Of a stretch of 64,000 nt of DNA, positions 10,640 to 21,249 are shown in pieces. The stretch's first letter is position 1, and each line of letters opens with the position of its first letter. The translations under genes and the position numbers were made by a program. Source of the stretch: Onchidella celtica (lineage: Eukaryota > Mollusca > Gastropoda > Systellommatophora > Onchidiidae); assembly GCA_963931925.1 (NCBI GenBank), contig OZ007581.1:24380543-24444542 (forward strand), in the 5' to 3' direction. Under the pieces are notes generated by a model. It saw only the letters and a list, made by a program, of their open reading frames with translations, ran no database searches and was not told the DNA's origin.

Positions 10640-12560
10640 GTCGGTCTCAGGTCTTGGACACATGGTCTCCACCGCTCTACAAATTGGGCAACTTAGTTTG
10701 AGCCAGTGGGCGTGGCTGGCTGACAGATTTATTGCAGTTTAACGGTAGTCAGGGTCCAGGCAAGCCCGTAATTTGATCCGTTCTACCTGAGCGCACTTGC
10801 TAGCTGCCCGATTTGGATTAAAAAATTGTCAAATTCCCTCCTGTGACTTTAATCCATTGCTGTGTTTTTGTTTAACAAGATGTGAAGCAGAAAAATTGTT
10901 AAAGAGACAGAGGAATAATTCTTCTCCACGCTGATATAAATTTTGCATAGAGGACTTTAGGATAAGTGTTTTAATAAATCATTTTGTCTTGTGAATCACA
11001 TTTAAAAAAGCATGAAAATTTATAGGTAATATACACCATTTAATCTTAATTATTTACAAAACGCAAGTTTTGTCAGCAATCTGCCCACCACCCAATTGTA
11101 GATGAACCTGTGCCCTTTGTACAGGTGCAAACAGAATTTTCTTCTACTTTTTTCTTTTGCTTTTATTTGACTGCATGTAAGTCTAGGGTTGGTTCCGTTC
11201 CACTAAGATCAAGTCAACACAATGGGTTTAGAGTTGCTAAGAGTGTAGTGCATGCTGATTGAGATATCTGTAGACTAAATTTGGCATATATTTCCGCAAT
11301 AGCATTAGTTTCATTTTATGATAGCTACATGTACAAAGATTTACATTGAAATCCAAAAATATCTGCAAACTGTTCCCACCAGGTTTCTGTCTGTCTCTGT
11401 CTGTCTGCTGTCTGTCCAATTACAGGTCCAAGGTTTACCCAAAGTTTTATTTTTTTAGAAGAGCACTGTTTCCCTTGGATAAGATTTTATGGCATGGGTT
11501 TGGGCTTCCATAGTGAACAAGGTGGAGAACATCTTCATCAAACTATACATGCAATAGAACATCAGACATTAGGTATGGTACACACAAAAAATAAACTCCG
11601 TACCATCATGACAAAGCACCTTACATTAACATGCCCTGACCTATTCTATGGTGACCCATTTGTTACAGCGCGTGCCAGAAAAAAGCCATGATCAACCACA
11701 TTATGTGTCTCCTCAATAATGCAGTTTAGATCATGGCTTTTTGTAGATGCACATGTAATTTTTGCTGTTATTTATAATAATGTCTGGGCTAGTAAGCTGT
11801 CTGTCAACTTCCTTCCTCACTGTAGCCTACATACATGTACTGTTTAGGGTGTTTCACTTTGCATACTGTTGTTTAGAAACGAGTTATCAATGTGTCTGTA
11901 TATTTTATTTGTAGTCCACATACTGATTATAGTGTATCACTTTGCATTCTGTTGTTGAGAAATTAGCTGTCATTGATTTTATTTTATTTGTCGTAGTAAA
12001 GAAGAGAGAGAGAGAGAGTAATAACTGGGTTGCCTTTTGGTAGTGCTTGAGCTGTTACAAAAGGCCTCATATCTCACTTACCATAAAGTAGAAGAGTCAG
12101 GAGACCTGACATGATGATCATGCACTGATAGTTTGTAATCACAGCATAAAAGGTATAGCTGGGAAAACTTGCGTTTTGTAATGATAATTAATTAGATAAT
12201 AAATTTGATGTTTTTTAGAAAAAAATAAGTGCTCTTGTTTGATTCAATGTGATCGAGGTATCCTCTCATTGTTCTGTAAAAGTTTTATGTTTATGTCATA
12301 GAGCACATTTTGAACTTTGTTTGGACATGTCACATGTTGTTGTGAATTACTTGGTAGCTGAGATATCACACTTCAAAGTTTGCCAAAAATGGCAAATTTA
12401 GCAAAAATCTGAACTGGTGTGCGCTCAGGCGGATCGAGTGAAGACGGTCTACCGGTGTACTGAAACCCGATAGGCCAAGATCCGCCCACCGCTCCCAAAC
12501 TAAGTTGGCCCCTGGAGTTGCCGTGTGGAGACTACACACACGGTGACACCGGCATATTTA
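10640..12560 (+). mobile_element. DNA element T1 with inverted ends
   Basis: The left block GGGCAACTTAGTTTGAGCC (from 10686) followed by AGTGGGCG is mirrored by the reversed right block GGGCCAACTTAGTTTGGGAG (right end about 12512) followed by CGGTGGGCG. Further in, GATCCG(ttcta)CCTGAGCGCAC at about 10776-10795 is mirrored by GATCCGCCTGAGCGCACACC, the reverse of about 12417-12437. Similarity also extends a little outward (GGAGAC blocks near 10660 and 12525), so the true termini are uncertain. The interior encodes one relic exon (11457-11691) of the same protein as the neighbouring element at 12764-14774. No terminal duplication was recognised. Confidence 0.6.
11457..11691 (+). pseudogene. C-terminal transposon-type protein fragment (T1)
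   Basis: The open frame begins right after a splice-acceptor-like TTTTATTTTTTTAG and runs to TGA at 11689-11691. It starts LEEHCFPWIRFYGMGLGFHS, followed by EQGGEHLHQT. This lines up with MLEHHCLPFIRTYGFGLGL in the element at 12764-14774. Proteins with a '..LEDHVVPF..GLGFHGEQGGE.IH' C-terminus recur in repetitive, transposon-like gene families of corals, hydra and molluscs, but I cannot assign a superfamily or activity. Only the last ~75 residues remain; sequence from about 10810 to 11455 shows no coding. It is probably dead. Confidence 0.55.
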
Positions 12561-12763
12561 TGTGGTCAGTACCCTCCTTGTCTTTTGTCTCCTCTCCATC
12601 TGTCCTAAAGACGTACGCTGCATCGTGAGAAAGCAAGTTCCTTGTCCGTTTTTGTTCTTGTTTAACTATATATGTAGGATGCTTGGGAGTTCAGTCAGTC
12701 GGTGTAGTAGACGTGTAACTGTGCAATGCCTATACAGTCACGGCCGTTCAGTTTCACTATCCT

Positions 12764-14774
12764 AGCGGCGCACTTAGTTTGACCCCCGTCACCCCGGTCG
12801 GCTGACCGCCAGAGGTCATAAATTTTGCTTGACAAGCGGGCCCCGCTTACAAATCTCGGCGGTATCGCTGTGAGGCGAGACAGGTAGAATTTCGACAATT
12901 TAGCTTGAATTTACAACTGTGCACAAACTTTAAATTATACACTGTCTTGGGTGGGCAAGGTATCAAATTAAAGCTGAGACTCTCATGCATAACCCGCACA
13001 CATTACTTTGCCTCTATCCCCGCATATGTGAACCTAACAGCCTTCTTTCTCACACTCATTGGAAATGTATTTGTGAATCGACTTTTTAATTTAAAAGTGA
13101 ATTTTTTAAAAGTGTGAACGATAAATTTGTTTTATTCTTCCTTCATCTGTTGCAAGAACCAGTTAGGAATGATTATGTGCAAAAATTAATTCGTTCTATT
13201 TAAACACTTGTGGATTAGAGACATTTTTGTTACTGCTTCTTGTGTGTGCGCAGTGCTGTACTGCATTCTTGTGTCCGGTTTTGCATTGGCTTTTAAAACG
13301 TAGCCCACAAATCTTTACTTCTTGTAAATGGAACACTCTTACGAACTGCATGTAGAGTGTCTCAACAAACTTTGCCGGACATGTGGGGAGAGAAGCCAAA
13401 AAGCAAAGAAGGCTAACCAGAGACGATTTGTGTGTAAAAATTTCAAAAAAGATATATTGCTTTACTACCGCTTGTCTAAGGCTGTCTCGTCTTTTCAGAG
13501 ACTGAAGCAGATAGATGTAGGTATCGAAATGAGGTTGATGCGTGTGCAGAAGAACTTCAAAATATGACAATAACCCCGTTAGTTGAAAGAACGGGCCCTG
13601 TCACTGGCAGTCTTGATAAGATATTGGAAAGCTACGGCATTGTTCCTCAGGCATATCATAGTCGTCCATTGATAGGAAACCATTGTCATCAGTATTTGAA
13701 GCATGCAGTTCACACTAGTCTTACCAAACACATCTGTACATACATAAGAAACCTTACATCAGATCAACACATAGTAGGCGCAGCTGAGGCAATAGCACAT
13801 GAGTTTGATTCACTCAACAGTAGCTATGCTCAAGTTCACAAACTCATCTCCCACACAGACAAAATCGATCCATCAGAGTATGACGCAATAGAAACAAAAA
13901 TCGCAACATATTTAAAACTGTACAGACGATTTTTTCCCAACACAGTCTCACCAAAACAGCACATGTTAGAACACCACTGTCTGCCGTTTATTAGAACATA
14001 TGGATTTGGCCTTGGTTTAAGGTGGTGAACTCATTCACTCCAGTTTAGCGAAGATAGAGAGAAGAACAGTTGGAATTAAAGGAAAGGGAAAGCAGCTAAA
14101 AGCCACCGTCGAAGCACACCGCCTGCAGAATGCCTCTGCACTGAGAACGCGCATTCCCGAAACAAGGAAGAGAAAGAAGATGAAGGAATAGACAAATTAT
14201 ATAGACCTAGCCTGTAAATAGTCCATTGGAAACTATTTTGTGTACAAAATGTGTATGTGTGTATGTATTAAGAGCAAGTGCCTCACAGTTTCGTGAGATA
14301 GATTCATTAAGTAAATATCGATAATTCGGCTATAAATGCCGTATTTCTGAATAGAACGAAAAAAATGAAACTGTTCCTGAAAGCTTACGATGTTTTTGTT
14401 ACATGACACCAAACATTTCAAAGATCAGTCGTTCAGATTTTTAAATATTTTTTAAAAACTTAGTATACACTTGAAAATATGTCGGAAAATATACAAAATC
14501 TTTGCTTTCTCTGCATGTGCTTGTATGCTATTCACCTCATTAAAAATTAGATTGTGTTAAAGTTCAAAGTTTGTTCTGTCTGTTGGGATAATTTTTTTAC
14601 TTGATTCTGTGTGTTAAATGTCGATATTGTCCCTGTTTCGTTGCATGAAAATAACTAACACACTATCGGCGGCCTACTGAGCCAAGGTCAAAGTGACCGC
14701 ATATCTTTAACGGTGCGTGACCAGGCTGACCGGGTCAGCAGCGGGTGGAAACCATGGAAACTAAGTGCGCCGCT
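12764..14774 (+). mobile_element. DNA element T2 with inverted ends
   Basis: The left end AGCGGCGCACTTAGTTT (12764-12780) is exactly the reverse complement of AAACTAAGTGCGCCGCT (14758-14774). A second inner pair exists, CCCCGGTCGGCTGACC near 12792-12807 against GGCTGACCGGGTCAGC near 14724-14739. The ends share ACTTAGTTT with T1, 250 bp away, and both encode parts of the same protein, so T1 and T2 are related families or subfamilies. The element is 2.0 kb between these marks. The flanks do not show a clear target duplication. Coding remains lie at 13328-14191. Confidence 0.65.
13328..14191 (+). pseudogene. Broken multi-exon transposon-type protein (T2)
   Basis: Three coding blocks in different frames. 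Block 1 (13328 to about 13480) has a putative zinc-binding start, CLNKLCRTCGERSQ, with a further Cys in RRFVCKNF. Block 2 (about 13498-14020) follows an acceptor-like CTCGTCTTTTCAG. It reads TEADRCRYRNEVDACAEELQ, then LVERTGPV, IPQAYHSRPLIGNHCH-like (VPQAYHSRPLIGNHCH as seen), and MLEHHCLPFIRTYGFGLGL. Block 3 (14021-14191) resumes in another frame with GGELIHSSLAKIERRTVGIK and ends in a lysine/arginine-rich tail at TAG. The HGEQ-like residues expected before GGE are missing at the break near 14018. The middle between blocks 1 and 2 looks deleted. The family is unnamed to me and no enzymatic motif can be assigned. Confidence 0.55.
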
Positions 14775-15156
14775 GTGGAACTGCCGTGAGTGTTCAAGTA
14801 TATGTGAAATTGTTTCTGTGTAAAACATATACCTATACAGTGACATTAACTATCACACCCGTATATAGACTTATGTGTCGAATTAAATATCAACTCTGTA
14901 TATCGTACAGAAAGACTTGCGTTATTTAATAGTATTCTAAAAACCCCACGCACGACACCACAAAGGGGACAGTACCAAAGAGAGAAAGAGAAGGGAAGCG
15001 TGGGAAAGATAAAAAACAAGAGGTGGGGCAGGGAGGGAGAGAGAGGGGGCGCCCCCAACAACGGCTACTGAGATAGTCGAGGTGAAGTTTTCTTTGATTT
15101 TCAAATAAAAAAAAAACACCAAAATATGACTTACGCAATTATGTTATGGTAGTGAC
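14775..15156. other. Spacer with purine tract
   Basis: The stretch at about 14965-15052 is GA-rich, followed by an A run near 15106-15116. No gene is seen. Confidence 0.5.
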
Positions 15157-16798
15157 GATGTCATAATTACTATTTCCTGTTGCACCCACTGGTGCTTAGG
15201 GCAGCAACAAAGGATCTCCAGCCCTTTCTGTCCTGGGCCATCTTTGCGAGAGTTCCCCATGAGTGATTGAAGGATTTCATCTCTGCCTCGATTGTTCTCC
15301 GCCAGGTTGCCTTGGGTCTGCCTCGCTTGCGCCGTCCCTCCGGTGTCCACTGAAGTGCTGTTTTGGTTATAGAATTTGCTTCCTTTCGCAGCACGTGTCC
15401 AAGCCATCTCCATCGTCTCTTCGTGATGATGTTGGCTATTTCTTCTTGCTTGCATCGCCTTAGTAGTTCCTGATTAGAAATCTTGTTTGGCCAAAAGATG
15501 CGGAGAATCCTACGAAGACATGTGGTGTGGAAGGAAGACAACTTGGCGAGGTCACCTTCTGTCATTCGCCAACACTCTGATCCATACAGGAGTGTGGATA
15601 GGACACAGCTTTGGTACAGTCTGATCTTGGTGTTGATGCCGTATTGTGTCGATTTCCAGATGTTGCTCATACTTTGAAAGACAGCCCTTGCATTTCCCAG
15701 CCTACTTTGGATGTCCTCCTTTGTGCGGGTGGTCTGATAATGCTACTAAGGTATTTAAATTTGTCCGTCGTGGTGAGGTTCTTGTCATCTACTTGCACTG
15801 GTGCTGGAGTGTCTACATTTAGGGTCATAATCTCTGTCTTCTTCTGGCTAATCCGAAGGCCTACTTATGCATCCAAAATTATGTAGTCTCTGCGTCTTAT
15901 CTTGCATGTGTTGGTGACTATGTGACAATAGCGCAAGGTCATCCGCAAAGTCCAAATCCTCTAGGTTGTCGAAGAGTGTCCATCTGATGCCTCTTGGTGC
16001 ATCCTCTGTAGTTTTCCGCATAATCCAGTCGATTACGAGGTTAAACAAAATTGTTGACATCACACATCCTTGCCGTACACCAGTTTTCACTTCAAAGGAT
16101 GCATCACTGTTTCCGACACTGCAACTGAAGTTCTTGTAAAAGCTTTTGATGAGTTCAACAAGCTTGCTGGGAATCCCATAGTGCCGAAGAATGCACCATA
16201 TACTCTCTCTGTGGATGCTGTCGAAGGCCTTTTCGAAGTCAACGAAGTTCACATAGAGCTGCCTTTGCCATTCTGAACACTGTTCTATGATGTTTCGGAG
16301 TGTGAAGATCTGGTCAATGCATCCTTTCCCCTTTCGGAATCCGGCCTGTTCCTTTATCAGTGTCTTGTCCACAGCATCTGACATACGTTGCACAATGATC
16401 TTGGCAAGGATTTTGCTGGGTATAGAAAGGAGAGTGATACCACGCCAGTTGTTGCAATCGCTGAGTGCTCCTTTCTTGGGTATTTTCACTATTCTGCCTT
16501 CATTCCAGCTCTTTGGTACTGCTTCTGCTTCCCAGATAGCTGTGAACAGTGGCTGAAGGATGGTGGCTGACTGATCCGGATCTGCTTTGAACAGTTCTGC
16601 AGTCAAGTTGTCTTTTCCTGGGGCTTTGCTGTTTTTTAGTCTCTTTATTGCTGCCACTATCTCTTCTTTCTTTGGTGGATCTATGTTGATGTCAAGGTCT
16701 TCAGCAGCATCTTGTATTATTATTCTATCTTCAGGTGGTGGTCGGTTTAGTAATTCCTGAAAGTGCTCTGTCCAGCGTGTATCCTGTGATGTCATAAT
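15157..16798 (-). mobile_element. LINE copy, 5'-truncated
   Basis: A 1.6-kb non-LTR retrotransposon fragment on the minus strand. It keeps reverse transcriptase and the C-terminal region but lacks the endonuclease and ORF1. GATGTCATAAT occurs at both ends (15157-15167 and 16788-16798). It could be the 11-bp target-site duplication, which would put the element's 3' end 2 bp after the stop codon; RTE-type LINEs are known for very short 3' tails. The right-hand copy overlaps codons that may still be element sequence, so the duplication is provisional. Confidence 0.8.
15170..16798 (-). pseudogene. LINE reverse transcriptase, frameshifted
   Basis: Read from high to low coordinates. The first block (16795 to about 15868) carries classic non-LTR RT motifs: NSKAPGKDNL, NWRGITLLSIPSKILAKII, EQAGFRKGKGCIDQIFTLR, VDFEKAFDSI, GVRQGCVMSTILFNL and the catalytic FADD (Asp codons at 15941-15943 and just below). 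The frame then changes near 15868 (GLRISQKKTEIMTL continues in a second frame) and again near 15680. The last block (15670-15170) has LLYGSECW, RRWRWLGHVLR and KRGRPKATWRRT and ends at TAG. N-terminal endonuclease and ORF1 are absent. At least two frameshifts make it non-functional. RTE or a related clade is likely; a phylogeny would be needed to place it. Confidence 0.85.
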
Positions 16799-16975
16799 AC
16801 CCTAGACAAAACTAATTAGGCTACCACATACTTTCCAAACCCCTGCTGTGCCCTGTGCCCTGTCACGCTAAATCCTATGTTGTTTATGATTACCAAACGT
16901 GATGTGATTAACCGACTGTGCAGCCAGGCACCTGAGGACAACGAACTCGTGCACATGGTGGTTTATTGTGCACAC

Positions 16976-17430
16976 ACAAAATGTAGAGAGAGAGGGGAGA
17001 GGGAGGAGAAGAGACAGACAGAAAGAAAGAAAGAGAGAGAGGGGGCGAGAGATAAGGAAAGTAAGAAGAGAGAGAGGGGGGAGAGACGAGAGGTGGGGGG
17101 GGGGGGCGGGGAGCGCAGAGAAAGAGAGGAGAGGGAGCGAGAAAGGGGGAGAGATAGGGAGGGGTGGAGAGTGAAGGAAAGGGGCAGAAAGAAAGAGAGA
17201 GGTGCAGAAAGGGCGGCAGGGAGACGGAGAAACAAAGAGAGAAAAAGGGAGAGAGAGAGAGGAGGGGGGATAGGGAGAGGGTGGAATAGAAAAACAGAGA
17301 GACAGACAGACGAACACACGCATACGCGCACAGAGAGAGAGAGAAAGAGCCATACGCATTTAATTAAAGTATCAAATTCCATCCCTAATTTGGTGAACTC
17401 ATTTTTTTTGTCGAGGGGGGGGGGGGGGGG
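16976..17430. repeat. Purine-rich (GA/GGGA) tract ending in poly-G
   Basis: About 360 bp of almost pure purine on the plus strand (GAGA, GGGGGAGA, GAAAGAAA), then a (CAGA)/(CACG) patch and a G run at about 17415-17432. Long open frames in all six phases are artefacts of base composition. Strand asymmetry is extreme. Confidence 0.9.
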
Positions 17431-17609
17431 AGGGGGGTAGAAAGGGTAAACAACAAAATAATACATTAATACGGCAATATGATACGAATGAAAATTATGC
17501 TGGCAAAAATATCACTATGCCAATTACCAAGTGCACAATTACTATTAAATCGGCATGGTAAAGGAAAGATTACAGTTCCGCACAAAACAGTGCTCATCAA
17601 ACTTCTCCT

Positions 17610-18007
17610 GTGTGTTTAGGTTTTTATTTTAGGAGGTTCCGCTGCCATTGGCAATTACACCTCAGTTTTCTTGTTTTTATTGTTCTTGTTCTTCTTTCTG
17701 TGTGTTTTTACGGTAAGGATTAGTTTGTTTTGTTGTTTTTTTTAGAATTTTATCTGGGCAGCGGCTTTGTTTGGCCTGCTCTTCTCGACTTTTAACTGCC
17801 AAAATATCTGTAACGTGAACAACGTGCTCACAGGCCCTCCCAGTTTTTTGTCCTTATCCGAGAAGACTAGGTCCTGATACCACAGTATCAGGGACAAGAA
17901 CCCCCTCCCCCCAAAGAAAAATTCCAACATGCCTGCACCTACCGGGGTTCGAACCCGGTACCTCTTTGGCATGCGAGGCAAGCACCTTGCCACTAGACCA
18001 ACATGTC
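17610..18007 (-). mobile_element. tRNA-headed SINE, copy 1
   Basis: On the minus strand, starting near 18007, is a tRNA-like head: A-box TGGTCTAGTGG (reverse of 17990-18000) and a perfect B-box GGGTTCGAACC (reverse of 17945-17955). The roughly 320-bp body runs to about 17610 and includes the segments TATCTGGGCAGCGGC, TTCTCGACTTTTAACTGCC and GTCCTTATCCGAGAAGAC, as read on the plus strand. A second copy in the same orientation lies at about 31880-32252. A pol III head plus an unrelated body in repeated copies defines a tRNA-derived SINE. It is not a functional tRNA gene because the anticodon arm does not pair well. Confidence 0.8.
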
Positions 18008-18130
18008 AAACGTCTCCTTCAAAACGGCCTTTTTTTTTTTTTTACCACGGGACCAGGACTCACGCCCCCACCCTGGTCACATTTTTTCATGTCCAGCCTA
18101 TCAAGAACACAGACTAAACATTATTCATAC

Positions 18131-18178
18131 AGGTGTGTGTGTGTGCGTGTGTGTGTGCGTGTGTGTGTGTGTGTACGC
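18131..18178. repeat. (GT)n microsatellite
   Basis: GTGTGTGTGTGCGTGTGTGT-type dinucleotide run with a few GC interruptions. Confidence 0.9.
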
Positions 18179-18238
18179 GCATATTTTCCTGGAATTAGTT
18201 TTTTATTTAGTGTTACGTAATTAGTCAGTCGGACTGGA

Positions 18239-18353
18239 CTAAGGTAATCTAGTCACCAAGGGGGATGGGGAGGCGGGCTATGTGACTGTGAGTGGGCAGG
18301 TGGCTGATGAGTCCAATCTGAGCACGGAAGGACCTCTGACAGTGAGGGCAGCG
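18239..18353 (-). pseudogene. LINE C-terminal zinc-finger relic
   Basis: Read on the minus strand, the stretch encodes CPHCQRSFRAQIGLISHLPT followed by His. This C2H2 finger closely matches in form the C-terminal finger of the LINE at 23963-25266 (CHLCGRVCRAKIGLIRHMRS then H). It is only about 35 codons long, with no RT next to it. I interpret it as the dead 3' end of a related LINE copy. Nothing upstream confirms a host zinc-finger gene. Confidence 0.55.
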
Positions 18354-18647
18354 AAATGACATCAGCGCAGTTTCAAATTTGTTTTCATTCCCGCCCCCTG
18401 GGGCCCTCTCCCAAATCTCTATCTCCACAGAAAATTTTGAGTTCTTTTCTGTTCATTGTCTTTATGTACCGTACTTCCAGCGTGCAAGAAAAGATATCGT
18501 GTCCAGTGTCTTTGGTTCAAACTCATAGTACTCATACATCAGTGTCTGTGGAGATCCAACCTTGAAAAATTTGGAATAGTTTCACATCTAGCCCACGGTG
18601 CCAAAAAATAAAGTTTAAAAACTGAGCAGGGGGGAAAAAACACAAAG

Positions 18648-18655
18648 AGAGGGAT

Positions 18656-18705
<50 letters not shown>

Positions 18706-18717
18706 AGAAGAGTGAGT

Positions 18718-18792
<75 letters not shown>

Positions 18793-18801
18793 TGAGAGAG
18801 A
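18648..18801. repeat. (GA)n microsatellite
   Basis: About 150 bp of AG repeats with AGTG and AAAG interruptions. The open frames here are repeat translations. Confidence 0.95.
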
Positions 18802-19068
18802 ATTGGGCACTAAGAGAACACAACATAAATGGTAACTTTCGCAAGATTAAATCTGTACTCTAGGACAAAGGTTCCAAACTGTTCAAGTGCTGCTGCTGTC
18901 TGACATTTTGCGTATGTTTGAAAGTGGACGCAACACTGTATGATAAAGTACTAAAAAATTGATTTATTTTGTACCAGCAGACAGTCTTATCACTGGGAGC
19001 CGGAAGGTTTCTCAAATGAGATTTTGTACATGTATATGCCTTTTTTTAACGGTGTCCGAGTTTGGCAG

Positions 19069-19190
19069 TCAGGCAGGCAGGCAGGCAGACAGGCAGGCAG
19101 GCAGACAGACAGACAGATGACAGACAGACAGACAAATAAGCCGGATGGATGGATGGATACGTGGGTGGGCGGACAGACAGACAGACAGAG
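19069..19190. repeat. AGGC/AGAC/GGAT tetranucleotide repeats
   Basis: Consecutive runs of CAGG, CAGA and GGAT units, typical of tetranucleotide slippage. A short AAAT/AATA run follows at about 19272-19302. Confidence 0.9.
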
Positions 19191-19628
19191 TTACATTCTC
19201 CAATGATAAACCTGGACAGGAACTTGAAGTATAGAACTTTTCCAATGGTAAAGAGCATTACATAAACATATGAATAAATAAATAAATAATTAAATAAATA
19301 AATTAACACTCAAAGTACCGCAGGGTGGATCGTAGAAAACCTCTTCAGTGCCGTAGCCTAAATTTGAAATGAATGAAATCTGGGTTATCATTGAGAAAAA
19401 TTCATTGCTAGTAAACCATGCGATAGAATGACTTCAAATTTTCAAAGTGGTCTTGTATATGGATGTACTATGAATTTAAACAGCACAATAAATGGTTCTG
19501 ACAAACAGCAAGTAAATCTCTCTCACGACCAACGCCTTACCGGTACTGGAGATAATAATGTATACGGACTAACACTAATCTATACTAAAACCACAGTTGG
19601 ATAATTATTCTTTAGGTGCCCTCAAGTT

Positions 19629-19790
19629 CTGAGCTTGAGTTTGGACACACCATGTCCACACGACAACGGCCACACTGTGCTAGGAAAAAAGCAAGACGGT
19701 AGATGGAACAACACCTCAGATGGATAGGATAGCAGGAGACCTGACCAAAAGCGCCCACCAACCACCTGCCTGATCTCAAGATAAAACATC
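19629..19790 (+). repeat. Dispersed repeat family R1, copy c
   Basis: Contains GAGTTTGGACACACCATGTC, CACACTGTGCTAGGAA, AAAGCAAGACGGTAGA, GGATAGGATAGCAGGAGACC and GCGCCCACCAACCACCTGCC. It ends about 10 bp before MITE M1 copy B, so two families abut here. Confidence 0.75.
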
Positions 19791-19800
19791 GAAAGATTGT

Positions 19801-20080
19801 TGTTATCTGTACGTACGTACCCCAAGTTTTTTGCGCTAGAAGTACAGTATTTTAAAGCTCTTGTGACCCCAGAGCCAGAGAGACACCCCCACCCCCTCCG
19901 AAATACTCCTAACAACAATCTTAATTAATTATCCTTTTAGATTTTCTTTTTGTTTCCCTCCTTTTTCGGTTGAACTGGTTAGCGATTCGATAAGTGAGGA
20001 TAAGGACGGGATTAGAGATATGTATGTATATTTACGCGCCCCCATAGCAAAACGTTTGGGGTGCGTACGTACAACAGCCA
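19801..20080 (-). mobile_element. MITE family M1, copy B
   Basis: Reversed relative to copy A. The ends TGTACGTACGTACCCCAAG and, reversed, TTGTACGTACGCACCCCAAA form an inverted pair. The interior shows the family's TTAATTAATTATCCTTTTAG, ATTTTCTTTTTGTTTCCCTC and TCGATAAGTGAGGATAAGGA segments. It is non-coding and about 280 bp long. Confidence 0.75.
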
Positions 20081-20329
20081 GCACGAAAACCCGTGGAGAA
20101 CATAGTGCAGTGACACAGCAGATACGCACTCCGATCCAGCGGGGCCAGGCAATACTGTAAAAAAACAGATCCTAAGCAAATTAGCTTTCTGAGTTTGCAC
20201 CAATCCATTTTAATTCTAGGTATTACCCGGCTTACAGGAACAGTGAGTTTAGAGGAAAAAATCGATGGCTTCAATTTAGTTTGGATGCTGGAAGTCAGTG
20301 AAAGAGCAAGATGGAAAACGTGTCGGAAT

Positions 20330-20455
20330 CGGAGGAGGAAATTGGGTGAAGGGCAGATTAAGGAGGGGGGGGGGCAGAGTACAGAGAGGGGGTGGGGAAT
20401 ATGGAGAGAGAGAGACAGACAGACAGACAGAAACAGACAGACAGACTGATAGAGA

Positions 20456-20497
<42 letters not shown>

Positions 20498-20664
20498 AAA
20501 GGAAACAGACGGGCGGAATCAAAGAGAGAGAAAGAAAGAGAGAGAGGCAGTGCGCTAAAAAGAGAGAAACAGATACAGAGAGAGAGAGAGAGAGAGATGC
20601 ACACACAGACAGAAAGAGACAGAAGCAGAGGGATAAGAAGAGACGGAAACAGCGATACAAAGCG

Positions 20665-20709
<45 letters not shown>

Positions 20710-20825
20710 AAGAGAGAGACACAAAAACAGGCCCACACACACACATAGACACACACACCCACATAATATGACACCAGACAGAGAGATAGACAGGCAGGCA
20801 AACAAACAGACAGACAGACAGACAA
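20330..20825. repeat. Purine-rich GA and (AGAC)n tract
   Basis: Alternating AGAGAG, CAGACAGA and ACACAC segments. The purest parts are GA at about 20461-20493 and AGAC at about 20665-20704. The long frames on both strands are composition artefacts. Confidence 0.95.
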
Positions 20826-21249
20826 AAAGGCCCTAGACTTGATTGCAACAACAGCAACAATTATGTATAGATAATGACAACAACTAATTGCTGGCGGTGG
20901 TATTGTTGGTGGTTTTCTGTTGCAGAAATAAAATACCATGGTAATCTGATAAAACCGGGCCGCAGCACGTTCTTTTGTCTCCAAAGTTCAGTCAGACAAG
21001 GCCGGTCAGGCGGTGTTTTGCAGGCTATTTTTGTTCTGGTATCGGACGTCAATGCAGTCACAAACGCAGGCAGGCATGTGCATTAAATATGAGGCATGCA
21101 AGATGATGAAAGCAAAGCCAGTGTGTCTCTGTTGCGCTTCGCCTTATCCAACGTTGTCCTTTATCCCCTGGGCAGTAAAACGAAGCTCAAAATGTTTTTG
21201 GTGCGTTCTGAATTCTCAGTGTAGATTTTGCAGCATGCTCTTATTTAGT

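Noticed and set aside
16868..17466. Several long open frames on both strands, rich in Arg/Glu or Ser/Leu
   Set aside because: Translations of the GA/CT-rich simple sequence; no domain and equal openness in opposing frames.
17935..18007. Possible tRNA gene on the minus strand with a perfect B-box
   Set aside because: It is joined to a repeated body also found at 31880-32252, and the anticodon arm pairs poorly; better explained as a SINE head.
20032..20984. Long open frames of 200-257 codons on the minus strand
   Set aside because: Ser/Leu/Cys/Val-rich products of AGAC and GA microsatellites; open because the repeats lack stop codons.
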